Origin: Cacajao melanocephalus
Taxonomy: Eukaryota > Chordata > Mammalia > Primates > Pitheciidae
Length of the DNA: 64,000 nt
Assembly: GCA_963573385.1 (NCBI GenBank)
Contig: CAUYLG010033142.1
Coordinates: 62,001-126,000 of the forward strand
Reading direction: 5' to 3'
This document shows, one piece after another, positions 34,985 to 45,999 of this stretch. The first letter of the stretch is position 1; every line of letters starts with the position of its first letter. A program made the translations under genes and the position numbers. Under the pieces are notes generated by a model. It was not told the origin of the DNA. It made no database searches and saw nothing but the letters and a program-made list of their open reading frames with translations.

Positions 34985-35170
34985 ACTTTGGAAATCTTCA
35001 CTCTACTTGTTGATTTTAGAGATAAGAAAAAATAGTCCAAGAGAATAAAAATGGCTAAATGGCTTCTCCAATATTACACAGCTAATCAGTAACAAAGCTA
35101 GGACAAGAACCCAGGTAGGCCAAGTCTCCAGCCAGGCTTCTGCACCCCCTATATCCACCATTATGTAATA
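34985..35170 (-). mobile_element. MIR-family SINE, antisense
   Basis: GTTGATTTTAGAGATAAGAA, ATGGCTTCTCCAATATTACA, CACAGCTAATCAGTAACAAA and GGACAAGAACCCAGGTAGGC match an antisense MIR/MIR3 core. Confidence 0.75.
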
Positions 35171-36122
35171 CAAAAATGTGGATAACTCAAGTCCTAAAAA
35201 CATATTTACAGTTTATCACATAGCTAGCTAGCACTGAGTTTGTCAGGTATTTCTTCTAATACGGAAATGGTACCTGCAAATCTGTATACAGATTGAAAAT
35301 CAATCGATCATCTCAGTGTTTTCATAAAACACCTATCACCATTATTCACAGCTGTTATTTCTGTAAAGTTGTTGCAAACACTGAATTAGCAAATACTGAA
35401 TCATTGCCCCTGTGGAAAATACAAGTTTAAGTTAACATGAGCCTCTGGTAGCATTTTTGTCAACCTATCAATACATAACTTTGTTTGATATTTATTTCTG
35501 TTAAAAGCAGCTTATTTAATATATATTGTTCATTAACACCGAACTCATGATCAACGACAATATAACTCATGACTGTACAAAGTTTATCTAACACACTATT
35601 TTCTTTATAAAGCAGATGGCAGCCTTCTTGCACGCAGAAACACTACACGAGCATTTAAGCACTACGTTTGGGGGCCATTTTAAGTAGCAATCCTTAAATA
35701 ACCACCAAGAGAAACCCCTGCAAAATGCAAGAAAATAAGTGGCACTAAATAGACCACAGAAAGAATAACTGTTTATAGCATGAGGGCTGAAACAAATAGG
35801 TAGAGCATCTCCTTCTTCAATCTCAGCTGAGAATATTGACCTCAGGTGACTCAAACTTTTTGCCATTCTGTCCACTTCTTCTAGTGACCAGGAAAGCACC
35901 ACAAACATTGATTTGGGGGTTACAAGTACATTTTACCAAATAGGAGAATTTTCAAATAAGAAATCTGTGAAGAAAGAAGATTGACTGTACATATATAGAC
36001 TCGGTGAATAAACTGTGTCCTATTTTTTCTTCGATACTTTGTGATCTCCTATGCATAAGAACTACCATAATAATCAATGATTCCTTTGATGTTAGTGGAA
36101 TATAGCCTCTAGGACTCTTGGG

Positions 36123-36125
<3 letters not shown>
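35171..36125. other. Unassigned
   Basis: No repeat recognised. The minus-strand 106-codon frame at 35588-35908 has no recognisable motif. Confidence 0.5.
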
Positions 36126-36165
<40 letters not shown>

Positions 36166-36200
36166 CGTGCTTGTGTGTGTATATATATATGTGTGTGTAT
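36126..36200. repeat. (GT)n microsatellite with TA-rich tail
   Basis: A pure TG run covers 36126-36162, followed by ATGCGTGCTTGTGTGTG, a TATATATATA run and another short GT run. The open frames here on both strands are translations of the microsatellite. Confidence 0.97.
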
Positions 36201-37083
36201 GTTATCCACAACTAGGCAGAGCGCACCAACACTAAACACTAAACAAAATTATAAATTATTCACAAAGGGTTATTTACAAATACTGCTACTTTTATACTTT
36301 ACAACTATATTAAACTTGCATTTTAATGTACACCTCTATAATCTATTCACAGTAAAGAGTGCCTTTAAAAAACAAAACAATATATTTAGAACATAATGTA
36401 TATATGTTTTAATGAATATTCACTAGAGAAAAGGCTCTGTAATACTTGGTAAAATAGACGTACCTTTACCTTCTAAAATTAACTTACAAAGGTCTTCTTC
36501 CTTAGATCTATGTAGCCTCAAACACAAGATGAATTTTGAAAACACTTTCCAGAGCAGAAATAGTGAACAAGTATCCCAAAGGTCAAATATCATGTTTGGT
36601 TTTTCCCTGAACAGGTGTTAACCCATTTTATGTATTTTTCTAAATTCGGAACTAACTGCAAAAAGTTATAAATGGATAGAACTTACAAGAATTTAATTTC
36701 TCAAATTATTTTGAGAAAAATTATCTGCACACACCATCCCCAATTCTTCTCTGGAAGCCATCAGCCGGCACTAAACAGTGGCTGCCTCTTGCTCAGGGCA
36801 CTTGTCCCCTCTGTCATCTCAGTTTCTACCATTCATTACTCATACTGTGGCCGAGTGTCAACTGCCATTTTGCTGTTGTAAAATTAAAAGATAAGCATTT
36901 CTATTACTAATGCCTCTATCAAAAACGACATAAAAATTGCTGAGAATCACAAGTTTATTTTTCTCTCACCCTGCTCATTCTTATTGTCATCTGAGATGAT
37001 GATTCCTGTTCTGCACTAAGGTAGATACATTTCCCACTAATAAGTTGAAATATCCTTCACTTAGAATCAGAGCTTAATTAATA
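36201..37083. other. Unassigned
   Basis: Nothing recognised. Confidence 0.5.
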
Positions 37084-37084
37084 A

Positions 37085-37322
37085 TCTTGCTTATAGCTCT
37101 TTACAGTTTATACAGGCTCATGCATTATCTAATTTGATCCTTCTAATAAAGCAAAGTTGGCTAGAGCAAGTATTTTCACCCTCACTCTACCAAGAAATGC
37201 AAAACTTGCAATGATTAAACAGCTTGCCTGAGGCCACACAGCTAGTAACAGACCAAGAAAGGTGAAATCCAATCTTCTAATTTGAAATCCAGAGCTTTAC
37301 CTAATACACTCTGTTATATAAG
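37085..37322 (-). mobile_element. MIR, antisense
   Basis: CAGGCTCATGCATTATCTAA, TTTGATCCTTCTAATAAAGC, AAACAGCTTGCCTGAGGCCA and CACAGCTAGTAACAGACCAA are the antisense core, followed by the diverged 5' part. Confidence 0.9.
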
Positions 37323-37469
37323 CAAAAAAGCTGACCCATATTTTATCACATATTGCATTTTTAAAAAATATATCCTTTTTATTAAGGTAAAACCCTGGAG
37401 TGACAGAAATTAGGTGTTACTTTTATTTTTATATTTCACATAGAAGAGCTAATGCAATTCCGTTAGTTG

Positions 37470-37470
<1 letters not shown>

Positions 37471-37512
<42 letters not shown>
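37471..37512. repeat. (CA)20 microsatellite
   Basis: Pure AC run of about 40 bases ending directly at the MER2 terminus. Confidence 0.97.
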
Positions 37513-37516
<4 letters not shown>

Positions 37517-37857
37517 CAGCCCTCTGTATCTATAGGTTCTACCTCTGAGGATTCAACCAACAACAAATAAAAAATATTTGGGGAATAAATGAAAGGTTGC
37601 ATCTGCACTGAACATGTACAGATTTTTTTCATGCTGTTATTCCCTAAACAATACACTATAACAACTATTTATATAACATTTACATTATTTTAGGTATTAT
37701 AAGTAATCTAGAAATCATTTAAAATATACAGAAAGTGAGTGTAGATTGTACGCAAATACTATACCATGTTATATAAGGGACAACAGCATCAGCAAATGTT
37801 TGCATCTATGGGGGGTCCTGGAACAAATCCCCTATGTATATCGATGGAGGGCTGTAG
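37511..37857. mobile_element. MER2 (Tigger-type MITE), apparently full length
   Basis: Ends AGTCAGCCCTCTGTATCTAT and GATGGAGGGCTGTAG are imperfect terminal inverted repeats. The interior matches the family: CTGCACTGAACATGTACAGA, TATTCCCTAAACAATACACT, GGTATTATAAGTAATCTAGA and TTATATAAGGGACAACAGCA. At about 345 bp it equals the family length. No transposase is encoded. Confidence 0.9.
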
Positions 37858-38865
37858 GTATATGTATGCACATGCCTCTCTGTGTATGTGTAGGCATGCT
37901 GGTGTAGGCATATACACTCATTCCAAACAAGAACTAAAGCAATTTATAAGACTAGAATAATTGAGCAAATCCTGTGTAAGGGAAAATAAAAGTAGGGTAG
38001 ACAAAATAACATCAAAGAGTTCAAGTTTCGCCTGAAGAATAAAAAAATAAATATATTTTAAGCCAGAAGTATCATTAGTACCATAATTAAATACCATAAT
38101 TATCAGATACTTTAGTAGGGACCATTATTTTACTCTGAGCTTCCTAGCAGTCAGTAGAAAGAGGGAAACGTCATCAGCTATTCAATTCAATTATGTCCAG
38201 GAAAAATAAAAAGCAAACATGTTATTGATTTCTAGAAAACATTTTCTTCCCAAGAGTCCTCATAATGTCCCCTTTGGGCAATATAAAGACCCAGATTCTC
38301 CACAATATCAAAACAATGCATAAAAAATAAACAGTGGTTCTTATTATCTCTCAATGCAAGCTGCCAGCATAATGCCAAATCACAGCTCAGTAAAAAGCAA
38401 TCCTACGAAGAGCTAACATAGTCCAGTCAAGATACTCAGAAAATCTGAGGGCCAGATTAATAAAAACAGATAGATGGTGATAGATGACAGAGAAAGACAG
38501 AGAGAGATGAAGTGACCACCTAAGAAAGTACCTAGAAAAGCATACCTTTCAGGCATTCCATACTTACCATTTTTTCCATCCAAGTTTTGATTAAGCATTG
38601 AGTAGAAAAGAGTTCAAGGTTAAAAATCTCTGACAATTTCTTGACCTACAAATATTTCTTGTTGTTGATTAAAGTCAAATCCATAACTTCTGACGGTCTA
38701 CTGAGGTGGACCTAGGTTTGATGCCAAATATGAAATAAAGAGACCCATTCCCACAGTCCTACAGACGGAAGTCAAGGAAGGAACTGAGGTCAGGTAAGCA
38801 GCATTTCTCTTTCCACCTAGACAGCTGACCCCTCTATGAGACCATGAGAAAGCAACAGAGGCTAC
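37858..38865. other. Unassigned 1-kb stretch
   Basis: A TG-rich patch follows MER2 up to 37920. The remainder has no recognised feature. Confidence 0.5.
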
Positions 38866-38867
38866 AG

Positions 38868-39120
38868 CTCTTGACCTCTCTCCTGAGCTTCAGTCCTGTG
38901 TCATCAGCAGTCTGCTGGACATCTCCATCTGGCACGTCTGCCCTAAAATGTGCTTTTCTATTCCTCTATTCCCAGGATTTACTGGTGACCTTCCAACCTA
39001 CCCACTCGTTTAATCCCAATCCATGATACAGCGTCCTGTTTCCTCTCCTTACATTTACCTCTCGCCAGCTGTGCCCTCTCTCCATGCCTACTTCTACTAT
39101 GTCGATTCAGGAGAGAAACT
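38868..39120 (+). mobile_element. L2 LINE fragment (ORF2 3' part), sense
   Basis: GACCTCTCTCCTGAGCTTCA, then CAGTCTGCTGGACATCTCCA, then CCCTAAAATGTGCTTTTC match the L2 ORF2 block around CTGGACATCTCCACCTGGAT. The segment 39008-39093 is one donor of the mosaic insertion at 40591-40867. Confidence 0.7.
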
Positions 39121-39214
39121 CCTCATTTGCCTTCCAGAATCATCCTACCAGTGATTTATCTGCTATTCCTTTTTCATGCATACCCTCCCCCAGTCTGAGA
39201 GAGTAATCATTACA

Positions 39215-39445
39215 AAATGATAATAATAGCATTTATTGATTGAGATTTCACCACCTGCCAGGAATTGCTCTAAGTACTTACTATTTTATATATTCCTCAT
39301 AACTCTGAAATCGTTCCATTTTAGACAAGGAAATTAAGGCACAAAAAAAAATAAATAACTTTTCAAAGATCACTCAGCTGAGACATAATGGAGCCAGGAT
39401 ATAAAAAGGATCAGTTAGAATTCATACACTGCACTCCTAGCAACT
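39215..39445 (-). mobile_element. MIR, antisense, nearly full length
   Basis: TTGCTCTAAGTACTTACTAT, ATTCCTCATAACTCTGAAAT, TTTTAGACAAGGAAATTAAG, TCACTCAGCTGAGACATAAT and CATACACTGCACTCCTAGCA run in antisense MIR order. Confidence 0.92.
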
Positions 39446-40018
39446 AAAAAAGAGAAGCTTCTGACACCTGGGAGAGTTGGCCTCACACTCACAGCTGAGC
39501 AACGGTGTTCTCTTATTGGGAAAAACAATCTCAGGGAACATCAGCACCGGCCAAGGTCACTATGACTGTGATAAACTGAGACCAGCACCAAGACCAATTC
39601 ATAATCGTGTCTAAGCACACACACAAACAAGGTCACTGTACAAATTCACAAAAATATCACACATCACCTTCTCCCAGCTAATATGAGTGACTGTTGCTTT
39701 TTACCAATTACAAGTTTAGGCCTGCACTTGTCTGCCTTCCTTCTGGATAAGATGTATTGTGGTACCAAGTCACTGTATCGTCCTGTTCACTGATAGCCTT
39801 ATCTGGAATATACCCCCGTTTCTTTGGACTCCACGAAATCACCCAACCATAATCCAAATCCAGCAAATATTTTCTAACACCCTTTGAGGCACACCCCCGC
39901 CGTTGCTCCTAGCTTTGTACTTTTCCCTCATTGAAGCATACAGTAAATCCAACTTGAACAATTAAAGATGTGTTACTGGTGGTCTTTGGTTAAAGGACAT
40001 TGACAGTGCTGTGCCGTC
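39446..40018. other. Unclassified, possibly an LTR-like insert in L2
   Basis: L2 sequence occurs on both sides (38868-39120 and from about 40020), so something probably inserted between them. CATACAGTAAATCCAACTTG and GATGTGTTACTGGTGGTCTT near the right end look like an interspersed repeat, but I cannot name the family. Confidence 0.35.
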
Positions 40019-40091
40019 CTGCCTCTAGTCATGATTCTCTTATAGTGAAAGCCCTTTGATGGCTATAAACTCCTTACATGGAAAACTTTTA
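39923..40091 (+). repeat. Donor segment of local duplication (Y)
   Basis: These 169 bases recur at 40679-40847 in the same orientation with 23 mismatches and no indel by hand count (about 86%). Confidence 0.9.
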
Positions 40092-40372
40092 GCTCATGAG
40101 AACAAAAACTCACTCCCCTAACATCTTATCTGTGCCTTGTTCTTCAGCCACATTCCTACCACATGCTTCCTCCTGCCCCTTCACCCCTACCACCCATCTT
40201 GAACATCTTACCACAGCACTGTTTTCCAAATATTTCATACCTTTACACATGCCATTGTTATGCCTTGAATGTTCTCTGCCCATTCCATCCTACAATTCCC
40301 CTCTTCTCTAACCCTTCCTTACCCTGCAGGCTGACACTGGTGTACCTCTTTCATGTACCTATAGTTCCCACA
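40020..40372 (+). mobile_element. L2 LINE, sense, left part
   Basis: GCCCTTTGATGGCTATAAAC, CCTTGTTCTTCAGCCACATT, TACACATGCCATTGTTATGC and CTTGAATGTTCTCTGCCCAT follow the L2 order (cctttgcactggctgttccctctgcctggaatg). It continues after the solo LTR at 40981. Confidence 0.75.
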
Positions 40373-40377
40373 CCTGT

Positions 40378-40975
40378 TGCTATGGTTTAAATGTTTATGT
40401 CCAAAATATAAACTTAATCTCCAATGCAATATTAAGAGGTAGGGCCTTTAAGAAGCAATTAGGAGCCCTCAAGAATGGGATTGGTATCCTTATAAAAGGG
40501 CTTGAGGGAGTCTGTTTGGTCCTATTTGCTGTGAGAACACAGCAACAAAGCACAGTCTTGAAAGCAGAGAGTGAGCCTTCACCAGATACCAATTCATTCA
40601 ATCCCAAGTCATGGTACACTGTCCTGTTCCCTCTCCTAAGCCTTAGTTCTCACCGACTGCGTCCTCTCTCCATCCTACTTCCCTCATTGGAGCATATAGT
40701 AAATCCAACTTGAATGGTTAAAGATGTGTTACTGGTGGTCTTATGTTAAAAGACATTGACACTGCTGGGCTGTATGGCCTCTGGTCATGATTCTCTCATA
40801 ATGAAAGTGCTTTGATGGCTATAAATTCCTTACACAGAAAAGTTTTACATGTACCTATAGTTCCCACTTCTCTGGAGGACTCTCAGCCTCCAAAACTGTG
40901 AGAAATAAATTTCTATTGTTTATAAATTACCCAGCCTTTGGTATTGTATTATAGCAGCAGGAACAAACTAAGACA
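40378..40975 (+). mobile_element. MaLR solo LTR (MLT1A-like) with exact 5-bp TSD and an internal insertion
   Basis: The LTR starts TGCTATGGTTTAAATG and ends AACTAAGACA, so it has TG...CA ends. The pentamer CCTGT flanks it at 40373-40377 and 40976-40980. Internal blocks: TATTAAGAGGTAGGGCCTTT, GGCTTGAGGGAGTCTGTTTG, GAGTGAGCCTTCACCAGATA, then after the insertion CTCAGCCTCCAAAACTGTGA and AAATTTCTATTGTTTATAAA. Without the 277-bp insertion the length is about 320 bp, a little short of the usual 370. Confidence 0.95.
40591..40867 (+). other. Mosaic templated insertion inside the LTR
   Basis: Three segments from upstream are joined in their original order and orientation: X' (40591-40680, from about 39005-39093, roughly 80% identical), Y' (40679-40847, from 39923-40091, about 86%) and Z' (40848-40867, identical over 20 bases to 40352-40371). 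None of it belongs to the LTR. It replaces about 20 bases that the LTR normally carries here. Confidence 0.9.
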
Positions 40976-40980
40976 CCTGT

Positions 40981-41097
40981 ATTACAATATTTACCTGCCA
41001 TATTAAAATTCTCATTTAATTTGCCCACTTGTATCTCCCTACCCCACAAGAATACATACTCCAAGCATTCAGAGATTATACCTTGGTCATCTCTAAG
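40981..41097 (+). mobile_element. L2 3' end, right part of the copy split by the LTR
   Basis: TTTGCCCACTTGTATCTCCC, CACAAGAATACATACTCCAA and CAGAGATTATACCTTGGTCA match the L2 terminus, continuing the L2 at 40020-40372. Confidence 0.75.
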
Positions 41098-41099
41098 GA

Positions 41100-41335
41100 A
41101 ATACAGTAGAAAAACTATGAATTTTAAGTCAAATGAAGCAGACTAAATTCACAGTTCTGCCACTTAGAAGTTGTATAAAAATAGGCAACTAATTTTAACT
41201 TTCTAAGACTGTCTCATCACCTATAAAAATGGAATTATGATACCCTCAGAATTGTTGTGAAAACTAGAAGTTCCTAATATAGTGTCTGATGCTTAGTGTA
41301 TGTTTAGTGAATTTAGTAGTACAGGGCATAATAAA
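41100..41335 (+). mobile_element. MIR, sense
   Basis: ATTCACAGTTCTGCCACTTA, CAACTAATTTTAACTTTCTA, TCATCACCTATAAAAATGGA, GAATTGTTGTGAAAACTAGA and GTGTCTGATGCTTAGTGTAT are MIR blocks in order. Confidence 0.88.
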
Positions 41336-41564
41336 AACATACAATTCTTCTTTTGATATGTATTAGGCTCAAACATCTTCATCTTTAAAAATTACTATAT
41401 TTTACTTTCTCAGGAATTTGAGTCTGTATTAAATGCTATCCTATATGAGCTACCACAAGATAATCATGTAACTTATACACTGTAACACATTTCTCTGAAC
41501 AATCATTCCATTTTCAACTATACACCAAGGAGAGACTAGAGTCACTTAATCCAATGCACTCTTA

Positions 41565-41938
41565 TTTTTTAAATAGATAAATCACGTCATATTCATATGA
41601 TGGGATCTTTGCTACCTGCATCAACATGAATAAATTTTACAACCATATCAGTGAGTGAAACAAGCCAAGAATAAAGGAGCATGTATGGATGATTCCATTT
41701 ATACAAGATTCAGAAACACACAAAAACTAATTTATGGTGTAAAAAGCAGGACAACACTTTCCTTTCAGAAAGTAGTGGAGTTCGTGACTAAGAGAAACCT
41801 GAGAGTGCCATGATGGGTGCTGGTGGTATTCCTGATCTATGTGGTAGTTACTGGGGTGTTTTCATCTTGTAAAAAGTCACTGAGACATAAGCATATGACT
41901 TGAGTACATTTCTGTATGTATATTTCAGTGATAGCTGT
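41565..41938 (+). mobile_element. L1M 3' end, sense
   Basis: CATCAACATGAATAAATTTT, GATGATTCCATTTATACAAG, CAAAAACTAATTTATGGTGT, GGTGCTGGTGGTATTCCTGA and GAGTACATTTCTGTATGTAT follow the L1M 3'UTR order. The poly-A tail is lost. Confidence 0.85.
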
Positions 41939-41989
41939 GAGCATTAGCTATACACTGTGTAGCTTCCAGGCTCTTAGTGATACCTGTTC

Positions 41990-42128
41990 ACAGGCAATGT
42001 CCTTATTTTTAAAATGAGAAGGTGCGGCAACATAACTACCACAAAGTCATATAACAAATCCATGACTCAGAACTAAAACCTGCAAGTACTGATTTTCTTG
42101 CCAGAGCTCTTGATTTATGTATGTATAA
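41990..42128 (-). mobile_element. MIR, antisense, degenerate
   Basis: ATGTCCTTATTTTTAAAATG, AAAGTCATATAACAAATCCA, CTCAGAACTAAAACCTGCAA and GCCAGAGCTCTTGAT are a diverged antisense MIR core. Confidence 0.65.
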
Positions 42129-42229
42129 TGCTATTCCAAGTAAATATATCAGTGTCTTTTCAAGGAAAAGGTTCCATGGATTCATGCATTCAGAAGCTGG
42201 AATAGAATATATTCAATGAGAAGCTACCC

Positions 42230-42900
42230 CTTCAGCCATATCCCAGCTATTATGCTGGCGGCTGGCAAAACATCCTCTGAATCTAGGAAAATTTGCAAAT
42301 CAAGGCCAGGGCTCAATCCACAGCTGGCACAACACATTTCTGTTTGAAATGGAATTTAGTCGTGTTTTTCTCCCCCAGCTAAATTACATATAAAGGGGGG
42401 GAAAGATCATTGAGCACCCATTTAAAGTAACCATAATTCCAAGGCCACACAATGCAATTAAAATGCTGCAGAAAATCAGGCTACATGGCAATAATGCTGC
42501 ATTGCCAGCTCTCCTTTTCCATCAATACTGATAGGCTGATCAAAGTGAGTTGGGGGCAAGAGGGCATCAGGCAGTGCTGCCTAATCGGAGGACCCAAGGC
42601 TAGACCAAAAGACACCTAGGCTCCTTGGCAGCCTCAACCACCAGTCCTGGACTCCTGTGGCCAGCCACATTTTCCAGCAGCTCTGCAGCTGTTACTCTGA
42701 GAGGGCTTGATTTGCAGATCATCTGCTCAGGTACAGAGAGAAAGTGCATACCATAATTTTACAGCTACATGTCTTAATATCCTGCAGCACTTTACTGTTT
42801 TAAGTATTTAGATGGCAATAAGGCTGGAGCGATGCATAACTAGATGCTGATTAAAATGCACAAGAAATCATGAGTTATGGCACAGATGGCTGCTTGAAAA
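42230..42900. promoter_or_regulatory. Candidate conserved non-coding / enhancer-like block
   Basis: No repeat family is recognisable across 42230-43930. The first 670 bases are richer in G+C and carry many motif types: the palindrome ATTTGCAAAT (42291-42300, POU-like), CACAGCTGG and GCAGCTGTTAC (E-boxes), GATCAAAG (TCF/LEF-like), several TAAT cores and CACAGATGG. There is no long reading frame. Function is inferred from composition and repeat exclusion; sequence alone cannot prove it. Confidence 0.3.
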
Positions 42901-43939
42901 AAATTTAAGTATATATGGACTTACAAAATCTAAACTACTTGTTCCATAAAATATTGCCACCTTGAGGAATTTGTGTAAGACCTATCAGTTTGTTTTTTTC
43001 TTACAAAATTAGCAGAAAGCAATTCTTAGCTATCACTTTAAAATACTTCCTAATCTCACCAGAGTCTAAAGTAAAAGTTTATCTTCTTCACCTAAATCAT
43101 GCAAAGGTTTTTGAGGCAAGTAGCTGAGAAAATCTTCAAATGAGTCAACTTGTTTTAAAAACATAAAGGACACAGTTTTCCTTTAAATCGAACAAAAATA
43201 TTCTTTTAAAAAGCTAAGGGTTAAAATACTCTGAATAAATTTTAAGAAATCATCCTAATGTAAGTTATACAGATATAAGTGCCTAAACAATTTATTTTTA
43301 ACCAGGTAGCAACAAGTTAACTTGGTAAATTTGCAATTAAAACATGAATCATACTAAAAAGGTATTTGTGGTTCAGTGAGTGCAAACTTGCCATCTAACC
43401 ATCTGAATATTAGTCCTAAGGCAGTGTCTTAAAAAATGTTTTGTAAGTGCAACCACATTTCCAAATCCCAATTCCTAATTCTAACATTTAATCAGGGAAG
43501 CTAATTTGGAATAAAAAAAAAAAGACACAATGCCAAACATAAAACATTAAACTCACAGTCACCAGGCATCTTATTTTTTAAAACTCTGATTTTTTTTAAT
43601 ATACTTGCCACAATTCAATATAAATTTCACCAGTGACTCTTTTTAGGTTCCAAGGGAAGCACTCTACAGAACTACAAACTCTAGATATATCAAACCCAAA
43701 ACTATCATTTCAGTGTTTCCTACAGTTTTTCCTTCAGTGACATTCATTTGAAACCGTAGCAATTTTATGCAAATAAAATTAATTTCATATTCATGTACTG
43801 TGTCTACAGTAAATGCTGCCATACTGCATGTTTCTAAGAAAAATATTATATATGAATGGCTCATTCTTAGTGCATTTAATTTGCAAAATCAACCGGAAAT
43901 CCAGAGTAACAGATTGTAAGTTTGCAATTTATAAGGTTT
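42901..43939. other. Unassigned, repeat-free, AT-rich
   Basis: Nothing recognised apart from short A runs (43512-43523). TTTTATGCAAATAAAATTAA at about 43765 contains an octamer ATGCAAAT. Confidence 0.5.
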
Positions 43940-44032
43940 AAAAAAAAAAAGAGAGAAAGAAAGAGAAGGAAGGAAGGAAGGAGAGAAAGAAAAAGAAAAT
44001 AAAAGAGAAAAGAAAGGAAAAGAAAAGAAAAG
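43940..44032. repeat. Purine-rich (GAAA/GGAA)n tract
   Basis: Ninety bases of only A and G on the plus strand with AAGG and AAAG units. Confidence 0.95.
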
Positions 44033-44109
44033 ACCTGATGTCTGGTGTTCTAGTATTCAATTCAGCTCACATGTGATAAAACAATTTTTTGTCAAGAACT
44101 GCTAAGGGT

Positions 44110-44475
44110 CTGAGATTTTACACTGCTTGCAAGTTAAGAGTTTAGCCTGCCACAGTTTCATAGAGGCTGACAAAAGACATGAGACCCCTGGGTCAGAGAC
44201 AAATAACTTTATTATTCATAGAAGAGCAGGCAGCATGAGCTACATTTACATATAGGTTCTCCTTGCTCCCAGGTCTTGTGGGAGTGATGCAAAGCAGACG
44301 GATGCTGCACACATAGTGGATCTGAAAAATCCCAAGCTTGAAAAATCCTCAATCTTATAAAGTGAACTGTAAGCAAACTTGCCTAATTTTTGTCCCTAAA
44401 GGAGTTTGTCCTGATCAGAGAACAAATTTGCCCTCTTCCCCAGACGTAGACACTATCTCTAGCTTTGAAACTTAT
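44110..44475 (-). mobile_element. Possible LTR-like repeat, antisense
   Basis: GAGGCTGACAAAAGACATGA and CAAATAACTTTATTATTCAT read like the antisense 3' end of an endogenous LTR (complement of an AATAAAGT polyadenylation signal), followed by GTGGGAGTGATGCAAAGCAG. Family not identified. Confidence 0.3.
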
Positions 44476-45998
44476 TTACTATGCAAACATCCTTAAACGA
44501 TAATCCAGAATTGAGCAAAAAGTTTCACAAGACTTGTAGAAAAACCTTAAAGAATTGTCCCTCAAAAGTTTTGTGCTATATGTTTCATACTTCACTAAGA
44601 TTATTTATTCTAAATACTTCTACACTTTGCTTAAAAATAAAGATATTCTAGGAGAATATTTTTCCATGATAAAATGGTGCAGTTTGGTGTCGACAAAAAG
44701 AAAAAAATATAAAAATTATTACACCCTTTCAATGATAGAATTTCAGAACAATAATATATTTTGGGCTATATCTTATGCTACCACAGTTATATCACATTTG
44801 CATAAGATAACTTTTTTAAAAAACACTCTTTTGAACATTTAAGAAGTATTAAAAATATTTGTATATGTTTTAATTGAAATAGAAGGTCAAAAGGAAAAGA
44901 AAAAACACAGAGACAAAAATCTTATATTGATATTTGGTTTATCAAGTGTTCTACAGTGCCAATAAACTCTGAAAATCTTTTAAAATCCATAAATATGCTG
45001 AAAGTAGCCAAATATTTTGGTTTTAAGGAAACAGTAGAACTATTTATCTGGCCCAGGTGTCTGAGACTGTAAATATTGCCCACAATAATGAAATCATAAA
45101 CCTGATAGCTCTAAAGAATTTTACTGTTTATATTCTAATCAAATACAGTATAAAGGCTTATATCACAAGAGTAAAAATATTTCAAATGGCTAAAAACAAA
45201 GAATGAAAGAGGAAGGAAGGGAGGGATAGAGGAAAGAAGACTTCCTTTAAAAGTTTTTTTAAATTTTAAGAAAAATTTTGCTTCAAGATCCTCAAAAACT
45301 AGATGTTTGTTCATGTATATTGGCAGACATGCAGGAAGGAAGAGGGAGGAAGGGGAAAAATAGTGGAGATGTGGGTCACTACTTTATTACTTAATAAAAT
45401 TCCTGGACCAAATGTTTTTTCATTACCTAAGAAGCTGATGTTTATCTCATTTTTTTAAGTGGCATAACCTTAAAAAGTGGAACTATAACCTTTGTGACAT
45501 TTTATTAAGGTTTGAGAGAATAATATAGCCCAGTGAAATCTGGTAAATTCGTGGCCTCCCGGAAACTGTGTTCACCTTCTCTGAGTGAAGTAACGGGAAA
45601 TGGTGGTAGGCTACCATATTACCTTTTTAACATCCACCACACTGTTCCATAATAACTGAAGTATCATTTGTTGCGTTATTTATTTTTATTATTTTTAAAA
45701 TAATGGCTGAGTGCTCTTGAACCATAATTAATAGCAAGCTGGAGAACGTCTGGTCATTACTTTACAGGAAATGTCTGACCTAAAGGTCATAATATTTATT
45801 ATAAGTTGTTCTAACCTCCTAAATATAGAAAATAAAAAGCAATTCCTGTTATTTGTTGAACAATTGTACATAATCATAAAGTTGATGCTCTGTGAACAAT
45901 ATCAATACATTTAGCCAGTAGATAAATAGAGCATAAGGGATGACACTGAAAAGTCATCATGCCGCATAATGAGCAGCAATACAGGAAATCAGCAAGGT
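44476..45998. other. Unassigned 1.5-kb stretch
   Basis: AT-rich. A GA-rich patch is at 45201-45241. The 95-codon frame at 44555-44842 shows no domain. Confidence 0.5.
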
Positions 45999-45999
45999 G

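Noticed and set aside
35952..36396. Cys-Val and Thr-His repeat peptides on opposite strands
   Set aside because: Both are translations of the (GT)n tract at 36126-36200.
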